From Pelomonas sp937871895 (GTDB lineage Bacteria; Pseudomonadota; Gammaproteobacteria; Burkholderiales; Burkholderiaceae_C), in assembly GCF_046348265.1 (NCBI RefSeq), contig NZ_JAXMEO010000016.1: 64,000 bases of DNA; one strand, given 5' to 3'. The position numbers and the translations under genes are program-made. The notes under the pieces are model-generated. The model was not told where the DNA came from. It was given only the letters and a program-made list of their open reading frames with translations, and did not search any database. Numbering within the stretch: position 1 is the stretch's first letter; each line of letters begins with the position of its first letter. This document shows positions 28,031-35,875 of this stretch, one piece after another.

Positions 28031-28194
28031 GTTCTGGACCGGAACTGGAACCAGACCATTGACTCACAAGGCCTGTGACAGCGCTAGCGCGCTTGCCCTG
28101 AGCCCGCGTTGCATTGGTGCCGAAATTCAGGGCTTCCCCTGCCCCAGGCTTGAGGGGCCGTGATCGGGCGCGCGGGCGCTTACACAATTGGCGC

Positions 28195-28755
28195 ATGGCC
28201 AAGCTCTTTTTCCGCTACGCGGCGATGAACTCCGGCAAATCAACGGCCTTGCTGCAGGTGGCGCACAACTACGAGGAGCGCGGGCACCGCGTCCTGATTT
28301 ACACCGCGCGCGTGGACGACCGCTTCGGCGAGGGCTTCGTCACGTCCCGTCTCGGCCCCCAGCGTCAGGCGGCGACCTTTGACGACACGACCGACTTCCG
28401 TGCCGAAGCCGCCCGCTCGCCCGGGGTCGCCTGCATCCTGGTGGACGAAGCGCAGTTCATGACGCCGGCCCAGGTGCAGACCCTGCATGAGCTGGCCCAT
28501 CTGCAGAACATCCCGGCCATCTGCTATGGCCTGCGCACCGACTTCCGAGGCGAACTCTTCCCCGGCTCAGCCACGCTGCTGGCCCTGGCTGACGAGATGG
28601 ACGAGATGAAGACCATCTGCGATTGCGGGCGCAAGGCGACCATGAACATGCGCGTGGACGCCAACAACCGCAAGGTGACGGAGGGCGCCCAGGTCGAGAT
28701 CGGCGGCAACAGCCGTTACCGCTCGGTCTGCGGCCGCTGCTTCCGCAGCAGCTGA
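28195..28755 (+). CDS. tdk: Thymidine kinase
   Basis: Phosphorylates thymidine with ATP in the salvage pathway. The 186-residue protein has the type II pattern: P-loop FRYAAMNSGKSTALLQ, DEAQF Walker B with catalytic Glu, the lasso/substrate region YGLRTDFRGELFPGS, and a zinc site made of CDCGRK and CGRCF. Start at ATG 28195 (MAKLFFRYAAM); upstream in-frame codons are not conserved. Flanked on both sides by paralogous small cysteine proteins reading the other way. Confidence 0.96.
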   Translation: MAKLFFRYAAMNSGKSTALLQVAHNYEERGHRVLIYTARVDDRFGEGFVTSRLGPQRQAATFDDTTDFRAEAARSPGVACILVDEAQFMTPAQVQTLHELAHLQNIPAICYGLRTDFRGELFPGSATLLALADEMDEMKTICDCGRKATMNMRVDANNRKVTEGAQVEIGGNSRYRSVCGRCFRSS

Positions 28756-28766
28756 AATCCGGGCCC

Positions 28767-28797
28767 CAAAAAGACCGGCGGGGCCGAGGCCCCGCCG
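28767..28797 (-). terminator. Rho-independent terminator for the small protein gene at 28829
   Basis: Stem CGGCGGGGC/GCCCCGCCG (28776-28784 with 28789-28797) and loop CGAG. The A-run at 28768-28772 gives the T-run on the minus strand. It lies 12 bp past the tdk stop and could also help end tdk. Confidence 0.75.
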
Positions 28798-28828
28798 TCC
28801 GTGTCCCGCGCCCGTCAGGGCCAGCGGC

Positions 28829-29068
28829 TTATTTCTTGGCGGCGAGCTGGGCTTCCAGCTCCTTGCAAGAGGGCGAGCAGACGGGCTGCGACTTGCCAAG
28901 CAGCTTCTTGGACTTGAGCATGGCCCGGGGACGGTGCTTGCCACACAGGAAGCACGACATCGTGGCAGCGCCGAAGGAAGAGGTGGCAGCGAAGGGCGAA
29001 CCCGGTGCTTTGGAGCGGTAACGCAGACCATCCGCTTCGATGGTGGTCTTGGTGGTTTCTTTGGCCAC
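28829..29068 (-). CDS. Small four-cysteine (zinc-ribbon-like) protein, paralogue of 27827-28030
   Basis: A 79-residue protein starting at GTG 29068 (MAKETTKTTIEADGLRYRSK). It carries C-x2-C (SCFLCGKHRP) and C-x3-C (PVCSPSCK) pairs, followed by a short charged tail (ELEAQLAAKK) that its paralogue lacks. Function unknown; probably a single-zinc fold. A minus-strand terminator follows at 28767-28797. It lies about 100 bp downstream of the crotonase gene and may be read from its own promoter. Confidence 0.75.
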   Translation of the reverse strand: MAKETTKTTIEADGLRYRSKAPGSPFAATSSFGAATMSCFLCGKHRPRAMLKSKKLLGKSQPVCSPSCKELEAQLAAKK

Positions 29069-29165
29069 GCTGGTCCTGTCGAAGAGTTGTGGGGGAGGGC
29101 GGCAGGGGCAGTGCCGCGAGCACGGTATTTTCCCACGATGTGGCAGGTCCCCCGCCCTAGGGCTT

Positions 29166-29936
29166 TCAGCGACCCTGAAATCCGGGTGTTCGCTGGGCTT
29201 TCCAGGCGTCGGCGCCCTCGGCGAGATCCTCGGATTGCAGCGACTGTGCAATGTCTGCGGCCAACTGCTGGCTGTCGAGTCGATGCCGGGCCAGGGCGTT
29301 GAGGTGCTGTTTCATGGGCAGCAGGGCAAGGGGCGCGAAGCCGGCCAGACGTTCGCTCAGGGCCTCGCAGAGGATGGCGGGCGCGTCGCTCAGCTCGGTG
29401 AGGAAGCCGCAAGCCAGCATCTCGGCGGCCGAGAAGGGCTCAGCCGCCAGCAGCAGGCGCTTGGCCGCCTGCAAACCTAGACGCTGCACGCAGCGCTGCA
29501 TGGCGCCGCCGTAGTAGTGCAGGCCCAGGCGCACGGCGGGGACGAACATCTCACAGGCCGGGCTGCCGATGCGGAAGTCGCAGGCCAGGGCCAGGTCGGT
29601 ACCGCCGCCGTAGACACCGCCTTCCAGGCAGCAGACGGTGATCTGGCGCAGGTTCTCCAGCCGGTCCGCCACCGCCTCAAACCGGGCGCCGGGGTCGTTC
29701 TGGCCCGACAGCTCGCGCAGGTCGAAACCGGCGCAGAAGCTGCGGCCCACGGCCCGCAGCACCAGCACGCGGATCGATGCCGCCTGCTCGACCGCCTCGA
29801 GATGCGCCTCCAGCACCGCCAGGTCAGCCAGGCTGAGCCGGTTGGCGGCCTCCGGGCGGTGCAGGGTGAGCCGAGCGATGGAGCCGGTCAAGTCGAGCTG
29901 AGGCGGCAGGCTGGGAAGGGCAGCGGGCGACGACAT
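29166..29936 (-). CDS. Enoyl-CoA hydratase/isomerase (crotonase) family protein
   Basis: Crotonase fold of 256 residues: SFCAGFDLREL (first oxyanion segment), EGGVYGGGTDLALACDFRIG (second oxyanion segment) and RLGLHYYGGAMQRCVQRLG. The two glutamates that drive hydration in classical enoyl-CoA hydratases are not conserved: GGGTDLAL has Asp where GGGxEL is usual, and FVPAVRLGL has Ala at the second site. The protein is therefore unlikely to be an ordinary hydratase; isomerase, hydrolase or another CoA-thioester reaction is possible. It follows the gene at 29949 after 12 bp, indicating an operon. Confidence 0.85.
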   Translation of the reverse strand: MSSPAALPSLPPQLDLTGSIARLTLHRPEAANRLSLADLAVLEAHLEAVEQAASIRVLVLRAVGRSFCAGFDLRELSGQNDPGARFEAVADRLENLRQITVCCLEGGVYGGGTDLALACDFRIGSPACEMFVPAVRLGLHYYGGAMQRCVQRLGLQAAKRLLLAAEPFSAAEMLACGFLTELSDAPAILCEALSERLAGFAPLALLPMKQHLNALARHRLDSQQLAADIAQSLQSEDLAEGADAWKAQRTPGFQGR

Positions 29937-29948
29937 CCGTCAGGGCGC

Positions 29949-30698
29949 TCAGCGGGGCTTGCGGCGGATGGTGCGGCCAGCACGCTCGTAGGCCTGGTTG
30001 ATCTGGGCGTAGGCGGCTTCGCGCTCACGCTGGATCAGGTCCTTCAGGCTGCCGCTGAGGCCCTGGCGCAGGCTGGCATCCTGGTGCAGCAGGATTTCGG
30101 CAACCAAGCCCCAGTCGATCTCCAGGTCAGCCACCCAGAGCGGTGCGTCGGGCGGCACGGTGGCAAGCATGGCGGCCTGGGCCAGTGGGGCGTCATCGGC
30201 CTCGACCAGGCCGACCTGGGTCGGCCAGCGGCCGAGCAAGGGCGACTCCAGGCGCTGCGGTGGCCAAATGGCAAACAGCCAGGCCGCCGCGCGGTTTTCA
30301 ACCAAGGGGCCCTCGGCGGTCTGGACGACCTCGGCCGAGACCTCGGCGATCTTGCGCAGCCGGCCGGTCCAGGCCCGGGGTTGCCAGCGAGCCAGCAGGC
30401 GCGGGTCGCTGGCAGCCCTCAGGGCCGGCGGGCGGGCTTGCTCGGCAGCGCGGGTCAGGCTCTGCTGGATCTCGGCCCAGGCGGGCTCGGCGGGCGGTGG
30501 GCTGGCCGGTAGCTCCACATCCTCGACATCCTGCATGGCATAGCCCCGATCACGCAGGCGCTGCAGGCGTTCGGCGCTGAGCGAAGGTGTCAGGCTGGCC
30601 AGGCCGGTCACGAGGGGCGCCTCGCCTAGCGACTTCACTGGCGCACGCCAGCCGTCGAGAAATCGCGTCGGATCGGCTTGGGGCTCGGAGTCGCGCAT
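29949..30698 (-). CDS. Hypothetical protein upstream of the crotonase
   Basis: A 249-residue protein that I do not recognise. It has no signal peptide or membrane segment, a proline-rich stretch near residue 68 (ASPPPAEPAWAEI), a charged middle and a basic C-terminus (RAGRTIRRKPR). Codon use is like its neighbours and it begins at ATG 30698 (MRDSEPQADPTRF). It precedes the crotonase gene by 12 bp, so both are probably made together. Divergent from the phosphatase gene with only 53 bp between starts. Confidence 0.75.
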   Translation of the reverse strand: MRDSEPQADPTRFLDGWRAPVKSLGEAPLVTGLASLTPSLSAERLQRLRDRGYAMQDVEDVELPASPPPAEPAWAEIQQSLTRAAEQARPPALRAASDPRLLARWQPRAWTGRLRKIAEVSAEVVQTAEGPLVENRAAAWLFAIWPPQRLESPLLGRWPTQVGLVEADDAPLAQAAMLATVPPDAPLWVADLEIDWGLVAEILLHQDASLRQGLSGSLKDLIQREREAAYAQINQAYERAGRTIRRKPR

Positions 30699-30751
30699 TC
30701 GTCAATTGTGCGGCGTAAGCTCGCTTTTTTCCGCTTCAAAGTCGATGCGCC

Positions 30752-32416
30752 ATGGCTCTCTCACGCCGCACCCTTGCTCTCCGCGTTGTCGCTTCACTGG
30801 GGGCCTTGCTGGTCTCCGGCTGTTCGCAGCTTGCGCCTGCCGAGGTCGTTGCCCCTAGCAAGCCCAAGCTGATGGTGCTGTTGGTGGTGGACGGCCTGCC
30901 CATGCGTCAGATCACCCAGGTCCGCGATCAACTCGCGCCGGACGGCTTTGCGCGCTTCCTGGACCGCGGGCAGTGGTTCTCTGAGGCGCACTATGGCCAC
31001 GGGCACACCGTCACGGCGGCGGGCCATGCGGTGATGCTGACCGGCGCCTACCCGCAACGCACCGGGATCATCAGCAATGAGTGGCGCGACCCCAAGACCG
31101 GCGAGCAGGTCTATTGCACGCAAGACCCGGCGTACACCTACATCGATAGCCCGACGCCACGGCTGGCCGGTACCAGCCCGCGCAATCTCAAGGTCGAGAC
31201 CCTGGGCGACGTGCTGCGCCGCCTCGACCCCGAGGCCAAGGTGATCGGCATCTCCGGCAAGGATCGTGGCGCCATCCTGCCCGCCGGCCACAAGGGCACG
31301 GCCTATATGTACATGGCCGAAACCGGGCGCTTCGCGTCCAGCACCTACTACATGGCCCAGCACCCGGCCTGGGTCAACGCTTTCAATGCCGGCAAGCCGG
31401 CCGATGCCTTCTTCAAGAAGACCTGGGCGCCGTTACTGCCGGAGGCGGCCTACGCGCGTTCGGTGCCCGATGGCCAAACCTGGCAGGTCGCCACGGGCAA
31501 CGGCAACCGGCTGCCGGCCGTCGTGGGCGACCAGATGGACGCACCGGGCCCGCGCTTCTACGGCAACCTGTTGGCCAGCCCCTTTGGCGACGAGCTGACC
31601 TTGGCCTTTGCCCGCGCCGCTATTGAAGCCGAGCGCCTGGGCCAGCGTGGCCACACCGACATCCTCTCCGTCAGTCTCTCCAGCCATGACTACGTCAACC
31701 ACGCGATGGGCCCTGAGTCGCGCCTGTCGCAGGACCACCTGCTGCACCTGGACCGCCATCTGCAGCGCTTTTTTGAGTACCTCGACCGCACCATCGGCCG
31801 CGACGCCTATGTGATGGCGCTGACCGCAGATCATGGCTTCGCGGACACGCCGGAATGGGCCCAGAGCCAAGGCCGCCAGGCCGGGCGGCTGGCGGCGGGG
31901 CCTGCGCTGGCCAGCATCAACGCGGCGCTCCAGCAGCGCTTTGGCGTGCCCAAGCTGGCGCGCGATTTCTCGGCCGCCGGCCTGCTGCTGGACGATGCGA
32001 CCATCGCCGCTCGTGGCTTGCCGCGTGCCGACATCGAGCGCCTGGCCAAGGAGGAGTTGCTGAAGCTGCCAGGCGTGCTAGCGGTGTTTGATGAGCAACA
32101 GATGCGCTCTGGTGACGCGGACAAGACCCCCTATCTTGCGGCGATGCGCAAGAGCTGGGATCCTGAGCGCGCGCCAGGCTTGCAGTACGTGATGCAAGCA
32201 GGCTGGTTCCTCAGCTCTCGTCCTGGCGGCAGCACCCATGGCTCGCCACATGCGTACGACACCCATGTGCCTCTGCTGTTCTGGGGCCGTGGCATCAGTG
32301 CGGAGGGGGCGCGCCCCGAGCGTGTCGAAATTGCGGACCTCGCGCCGACGCTGGCTGGCCTGCTGGCACTGCCGGCACCCGCTCAGGCCCAGGGGCGCAA
32401 TTTGCAGCTTCGATAG
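30752..32416 (+). CDS. PafA-like alkaline phosphatase lipoprotein
   Basis: Periplasmic or surface-anchored phosphomonoesterase. The 554-residue protein begins with a lipoprotein signal (LLVSGCSQ, lipid on Cys near residue 24). Alkaline phosphatase superfamily features: metal Asp in LLVVDGLPM, nucleophile Thr in HGHTVTAAGHAVMLTG, the K-x-R pair of PafA-type enzymes in SGKDRGAIL, metal ligands in SSHDYVNHAMGP and TADHGFADTPE, and the last histidine in GSPHAYDTHVPLLFWG. The K-x-R pair favours monoesterase rather than diesterase activity. Probably scavenges phosphate. No Pho box was found in the 53-bp divergent region. Confidence 0.88.
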   Translation: MALSRRTLALRVVASLGALLVSGCSQLAPAEVVAPSKPKLMVLLVVDGLPMRQITQVRDQLAPDGFARFLDRGQWFSEAHYGHGHTVTAAGHAVMLTGAYPQRTGIISNEWRDPKTGEQVYCTQDPAYTYIDSPTPRLAGTSPRNLKVETLGDVLRRLDPEAKVIGISGKDRGAILPAGHKGTAYMYMAETGRFASSTYYMAQHPAWVNAFNAGKPADAFFKKTWAPLLPEAAYARSVPDGQTWQVATGNGNRLPAVVGDQMDAPGPRFYGNLLASPFGDELTLAFARAAIEAERLGQRGHTDILSVSLSSHDYVNHAMGPESRLSQDHLLHLDRHLQRFFEYLDRTIGRDAYVMALTADHGFADTPEWAQSQGRQAGRLAAGPALASINAALQQRFGVPKLARDFSAAGLLLDDATIAARGLPRADIERLAKEELLKLPGVLAVFDEQQMRSGDADKTPYLAAMRKSWDPERAPGLQYVMQAGWFLSSRPGGSTHGSPHAYDTHVPLLFWGRGISAEGARPERVEIADLAPTLAGLLALPAPAQAQGRNLQLR

Positions 32417-32441
32417 CCCGCGCCGGGCCGCGAGCGGCCGT

Positions 32442-33542
32442 TCAGGCCGTGCCTTCGTTCGGTGCCGGGGCGGCCGCCGACATGCGCGCCATCCAGGCCT
32501 TGCGGACCAGGTGCGGCACCAGCAGATGCAGTGGCATGCGGATCAGGTGTGATCGCAGATAGAGCGCACGGCGCGCACAGCGGGACAGCCAGGTGTCGCA
32601 GTCCGGGTGCTGAGGCCGCAGCGCCAGGGCCAGCAGTCCCTGCATGAGCTGACGGCGCGGCCAGGGTGGCTCGAAAGCCTTCAAGGGCGCGGCCTGGTCA
32701 GCGGGTGGCTCGATGCCGAGCAATCGCTGGCGCTGCGTCAGCAGCACGCTCAGGGGTTCGCCCAGGGACAGCTCTTCGGCCCTGGCAATGAGCGTTGGCC
32801 AGAAGGCCGGGTCCTTGCCGAAGTCCTGCAGCAGTTCGTGCAGGTCAAGCAGGTCGCGCATGCCGTGGTCCAACTCGCCCTCCTGGTAGAGGTGGACGGC
32901 GCTGTGCAGCACCATGTCCTCGGGAGCCAGCACATGAAAGCCACTGTCGCCCAAGGGCCGCGCACGGGCCAGCAGCGCGTGGCCATCCACCTTGAAGCGG
33001 GACGTGGGCGGGCTGATGGTGTGGTGCAGGTCCAGCACCGTGCCGCGCTGCACATGCTCCAGCGGCGGGATCTCGTGCATCCATTGCCGGTAGTAGCGCT
33101 GGTTGTAGGCGTCGCGCTCCTGGCTGATCCAGCCGCCGCCCAGCAAGGCGCTCTCCGCCTGTTCCAGCGAGCCTTCGGCGACCATCAGGTCGATGTCGGA
33201 GAACACCCGTCCGCGCGCTGCCGGCAAGTCCGCCGCGAGATAGGCCGCTCCCTTGAGCAACACGATCGGGCCTGGCACGCCTTGCATCGAACGGCGCATC
33301 TGGTCCAGCTCGAACAGCACATCCAGCCGATGCCGATGCACGACGCGCAATGCGCCTTGCAGAAAGCCGCGCTGCGGCGATGGCACGGCGTCCAGCCCCC
33401 CCGGCATCTCACTGAGCTTGAGAGCCAAGCGAGCCATGAGACGGCCGCGGCGCGCCTGGCCCATGACGGTTTCCCAGGCCCGGCCTTGCCAATCAGGCCG
33501 CTGCTCGGGCTGGGCCCAGAACGGGGTCAGAAGATCAGCCAC
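32442..33542 (-). CDS. Nucleotidyltransferase-fold protein of the HprK-related (HPr-rel-A) cluster
   Basis: A 366-residue protein with the signature of the uncharacterised nucleotidyltransferase family PF14907: IVLLKGAAYLAADLPAARGR followed by VFSDIDLMV, the metal-binding D-x-D of the polymerase-beta fold. A helical region with VLDLHHTISPP and VLHSAVHLYQEGELDHG follows. Members of this family sit beside HprK-like kinases in some lasso-peptide clusters, where they modify the peptide. GTG 33542 is taken as the start because it overlaps the kinase stop (33535) and suits the domain border; the open frame continues further upstream without conservation. Last gene of the minus-strand cluster 32442-35875. 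Confidence 0.8.
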   Translation of the reverse strand: MADLLTPFWAQPEQRPDWQGRAWETVMGQARRGRLMARLALKLSEMPGGLDAVPSPQRGFLQGALRVVHRHRLDVLFELDQMRRSMQGVPGPIVLLKGAAYLAADLPAARGRVFSDIDLMVAEGSLEQAESALLGGGWISQERDAYNQRYYRQWMHEIPPLEHVQRGTVLDLHHTISPPTSRFKVDGHALLARARPLGDSGFHVLAPEDMVLHSAVHLYQEGELDHGMRDLLDLHELLQDFGKDPAFWPTLIARAEELSLGEPLSVLLTQRQRLLGIEPPADQAAPLKAFEPPWPRRQLMQGLLALALRPQHPDCDTWLSRCARRALYLRSHLIRMPLHLLVPHLVRKAWMARMSAAAPAPNEGTA

Positions 33543-34470
33543 CGGTGATCTCTCCCGCCCGGCCAGTGGCGATAGCGTCAAAGACGGCGATGGCGTCGTC
33601 CAACTGGCTGTAGCTGAACTCGAAACACTCGCAGCCCTCGACCAGTCGCCCCAGCGCTTCAAAGCCGACCCGGCCGAGCAGGGTGTAGTTGAAAGCATTG
33701 GTGGCCAGGGTCATCAGGGTCTGAGCCCGGCCAACAGGGCGCAAGCAAGCCGGGGCCTTGGCCATGTAGCGCGGCACGACCACCCAACGTGGCTGGGCAG
33801 GTTCCAGCATGCGCGCCACATGTTCGCGTGGAGCTCTGATATGTGTGACCGAGCCCTTGGTGGTCCCATGGGTCGTGGGAGTGAACACGGCATCCGGTGC
33901 GAACGCGCGAATGATCTCGATAGAGGCGTTCTTGAGGCTGATCGGCCGTGCCGCTGGCGAGATCCGGCCATCCTGCAGCGACACCAAGGCCACCTCGTCG
34001 GACAGCAGTCGCCAGCCCCGATGCACCAGGGCCGCGCACAGCGTGCTCTTGCCTGACCCGGGTGGCGCGGGCAGCACTGCCGCCACCCCGTCGCGCTCGA
34101 TGACAGCGGCGTGCAGCATCAAGTAATGGTGGGCGCGAGTGGACACGCACCAATTCATCGCCCATTCCAACTGCGGGTAAGCGTGCCCCAAGGGCAGGGG
34201 CTCAAATGGGTAGAAGCCGTCGGTGCTGAAGCGCACCTGGGGACGCCACCAGCGATGCAAGCCGGCGCCCGGCTCCATCTTCAAGGAAAAGTCGGCAAAT
34301 GAGTCGGCGGGTGCGAGCGGGTAGTCCGCATACATCAGGCGCAGGCCGTTGGCGATCAAATCCAGTTGCGACTGGATCCGGTAGCGGAACGCACCGCAAT
34401 GGATGACGAGATCGCCGGAACGCAGCTGTTGGGCCAGCGCCTGCTGACCAAGGGACGCGACGGTGTTCAC
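33535..34470 (-). CDS. HprK-related kinase A
   Basis: Kinase of the HPr kinase/phosphorylase fold, 311 residues. The P-loop is intact (LPAPPGSGKSTLCAAL), with a following acidic site (WRLLSDEVALV) and SPAARPISLKNASI. It lacks the N-terminal domain of true HprK, and no HPr gene is nearby, so a different substrate is expected. Such genes travel with a PqqD-like chaperone and a nucleotidyltransferase. Related kinases phosphorylate the C-terminal serine of some lasso peptides. The start overlaps the PqqD-like stop (ATGA at 34467-34470), and the stop overlaps the nucleotidyltransferase start. Confidence 0.87.
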   Translation of the reverse strand: MNTVASLGQQALAQQLRSGDLVIHCGAFRYRIQSQLDLIANGLRLMYADYPLAPADSFADFSLKMEPGAGLHRWWRPQVRFSTDGFYPFEPLPLGHAYPQLEWAMNWCVSTRAHHYLMLHAAVIERDGVAAVLPAPPGSGKSTLCAALVHRGWRLLSDEVALVSLQDGRISPAARPISLKNASIEIIRAFAPDAVFTPTTHGTTKGSVTHIRAPREHVARMLEPAQPRWVVVPRYMAKAPACLRPVGRAQTLMTLATNAFNYTLLGRVGFEALGRLVEGCECFEFSYSQLDDAIAVFDAIATGRAGEITGG

Positions 34471-34745
34471 AGCGCCGATTCCACCAGACCCAGCGAGTCC
34501 AGAAAGCTCAAGGCGTCGTGAATTTGTGTCTGCAGCGTGGGGCGGTGCGGATTCCCGAGATCCTCGAACACCTGCTGTTCGATATCTTCGTCTGTCTGGC
34601 AGCCGCTCTCCAGCGCCATCAAGGTGCCGGCGAGCACCGGGTCTGCGACCAAGGTCTGAGACGATCCCTCGTCAAAGACGCACCAGGCTCCGTCAAAGTG
34701 GAGCCAATGGAGCGAAGTTTGCCGGCTGAGGCGCCACTGCATCAC
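34467..34745 (-). CDS. PqqD-family peptide chaperone (HPr-rel-A type)
   Basis: A 92-residue winged-helix protein of the PqqD/RiPP-recognition type: WLHFDGAWCVFDEGSSQTLVA, then DPVLAGTLMALES, then TDEDIEQQVFEDLG and a C-terminal helix. PqqD-like domains bind the leader of a substrate peptide and hand it to modifying enzymes, which implies a peptide substrate encoded nearby. Candidates lie just upstream at 34788-35426 and 35654-35875. ATGA overlap with the kinase gene shows coupling. Confidence 0.85.
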   Translation of the reverse strand: MMQWRLSRQTSLHWLHFDGAWCVFDEGSSQTLVADPVLAGTLMALESGCQTDEDIEQQVFEDLGNPHRPTLQTQIHDALSFLDSLGLVESAL

Positions 34746-34787
34746 ACGAAGCGGCCCTGACGGGCGGTCGGGGTGCCCAGCGCCGGC

Positions 34788-35426
34788 TTAGGTCGTCTGC
34801 GTGGAAATGCGCTGGAACAGCGCCAGCGCACTGGCGCGCTTTTTCGTGTCATTCCAGTACGCCTGCACCTGAGCGGCGCTGTACGGGAAGCACTTGATAT
34901 TCGTCGGCGGGTCCGAATAGAAATTCGTGCCATTCAGATAGGCGCAGATGTACCCCGCTTCCGTTGTGCCGGAATAGTTCTTCAACATGTCCAACAAAGT
35001 CTTGTTGGAGTAGGTCGAATTGCAGTACGGAAAGAGTGCGCTCACCTTGGTTGAGGTCGAGCAATTCCAGGGCTTGTTGGGTACGCCGTTGGTCGTCGCC
35101 GACCAATAGCTGATCGCCTTGCCGCCGGCCGGAATCTTGGTGATATTGGACGCAAACGAGTGGGCTGCAGACTGCACGCCGGAGACCGTGCAATTCGTTT
35201 CCTTGGCACCGGCCACGCTGCTGGGGCAGGTCAGGACCGTGGAGCCGGACGGGAACGTGGCCAGCGCGCCGATGGGCTGCAATGCCGCCACGGTGGCGCC
35301 CGTTGAAGCAGCGCCCTTCAGCAGCAGGCGACGACGGTTCAGGTCCTTCACAGTCGATGCCGCAGGAATGGCCTCGAAGGGCTGACCTGGTGCAGAGCTA
35401 TCGGAACTGGTTTCTGGATTGTTCAT
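34788..35426 (-). CDS. Cys-rich secreted protein with Tat-like leader, upstream of the HprK/PqqD genes
   Basis: A 212-residue protein from ATG 35426 with SD GAGGCGG in front. It has a polar N-terminus of about 45 residues, then a twin-arginine-like signal (NRRRLLLKGAASTGATVAAL) and a mature part of about 140 residues. The mature part is rich in Ser, Thr and Asn, with six cysteines in STVLTCPSS, ETNCTVSG, KPWNCSTS, LFPYCNSTYSN, GYICAYLNG and NIKCFPYSAAQ, likely in disulfides outside the cytoplasm. I recognise no family. It ends 42 bp before the PqqD-like gene on the same strand, so it may be a partner or substrate of the modification enzymes. Confidence 0.7.
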   Translation of the reverse strand: MNNPETSSDSSAPGQPFEAIPAASTVKDLNRRRLLLKGAASTGATVAALQPIGALATFPSGSTVLTCPSSVAGAKETNCTVSGVQSAAHSFASNITKIPAGGKAISYWSATTNGVPNKPWNCSTSTKVSALFPYCNSTYSNKTLLDMLKNYSGTTEAGYICAYLNGTNFYSDPPTNIKCFPYSAAQVQAYWNDTKKRASALALFQRISTQTT

Positions 35427-35653
35427 GGATTCCGCCTCGCCTCGCTGAGAGGCCAATGCAACTCGCGCCATCAAAGCAAGGCGTCTTTTCTGGGATGCAT
35501 GGACAACTCCAGGCGGGACGCGTACCCAGTCAGTGACAGACATTGCCACAGGCCCATAGGCCCAGGACTGACTTTGATGGCACGCCTATTTGAACTCAAC
35601 TTTGTGACGAACGTCGTTCCGAACACCCCCGGCTCAGGGGTGCTCAGCGGTCC
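35427..35653. other. Gap between the 73-residue ORF and the Cys-rich protein gene
   Basis: 227 bp with no supported gene. It probably carries the promoter or leader of the Cys-rich protein gene. Composition around 35575-35625 is less GC-rich than the genes. Confidence 0.5.
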
Positions 35654-35875
35654 TCAGGCGCAGCGTCGGCTGAGCCAAGCGAGCGGGGAAGCGTCAGGCA
35701 CCGGCCGGGCAGACCGAGATTCCAGTGCATGGGTGGTCGTCACCGAGCGATATTCCTCGGGGTAAGCCTCCAGGCTCGCCTCCATGCCAAAACAGGTACC
35801 CAGGTCGGCGGGGTCGGGCTGGACGCGCGCCGTGCTTTCGCGGCGGAAAAAGCGGAGCTTTGGAGTGAATCGCAT
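35654..35875 (-). CDS. Small ORF, candidate substrate peptide of the HprK/PqqD cluster
   Basis: A 73-residue reading frame with a fair ribosome-binding site (GAGG, about 9 bases before ATG 35875). It has a basic N-terminus (MRFTPKLRFFRRESTARVQ), a central segment DPADLGTCFGMEASLEAYPE and a Ser/Thr/Arg-rich tail ending LAWLSRRCA. No membrane segment. Size, position ahead of a PqqD-like chaperone and the compact central motif would suit a leader-core peptide, but there is no homology evidence available here. A longer overlapping ORF (35694-36002) in another frame has no better support. Confidence 0.4.
   Translation of the reverse strand: MRFTPKLRFFRRESTARVQPDPADLGTCFGMEASLEAYPEEYRSVTTTHALESRSARPVPDASPLAWLSRRCA

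Noticed and set aside
32442..35426. Complete lasso-peptide cluster
   Set aside because: The kinase, PqqD-like protein and nucleotidyltransferase fit, but there is no B2-type leader protease, no asparagine-synthetase-like cyclase and no exporter in or next to the cluster.
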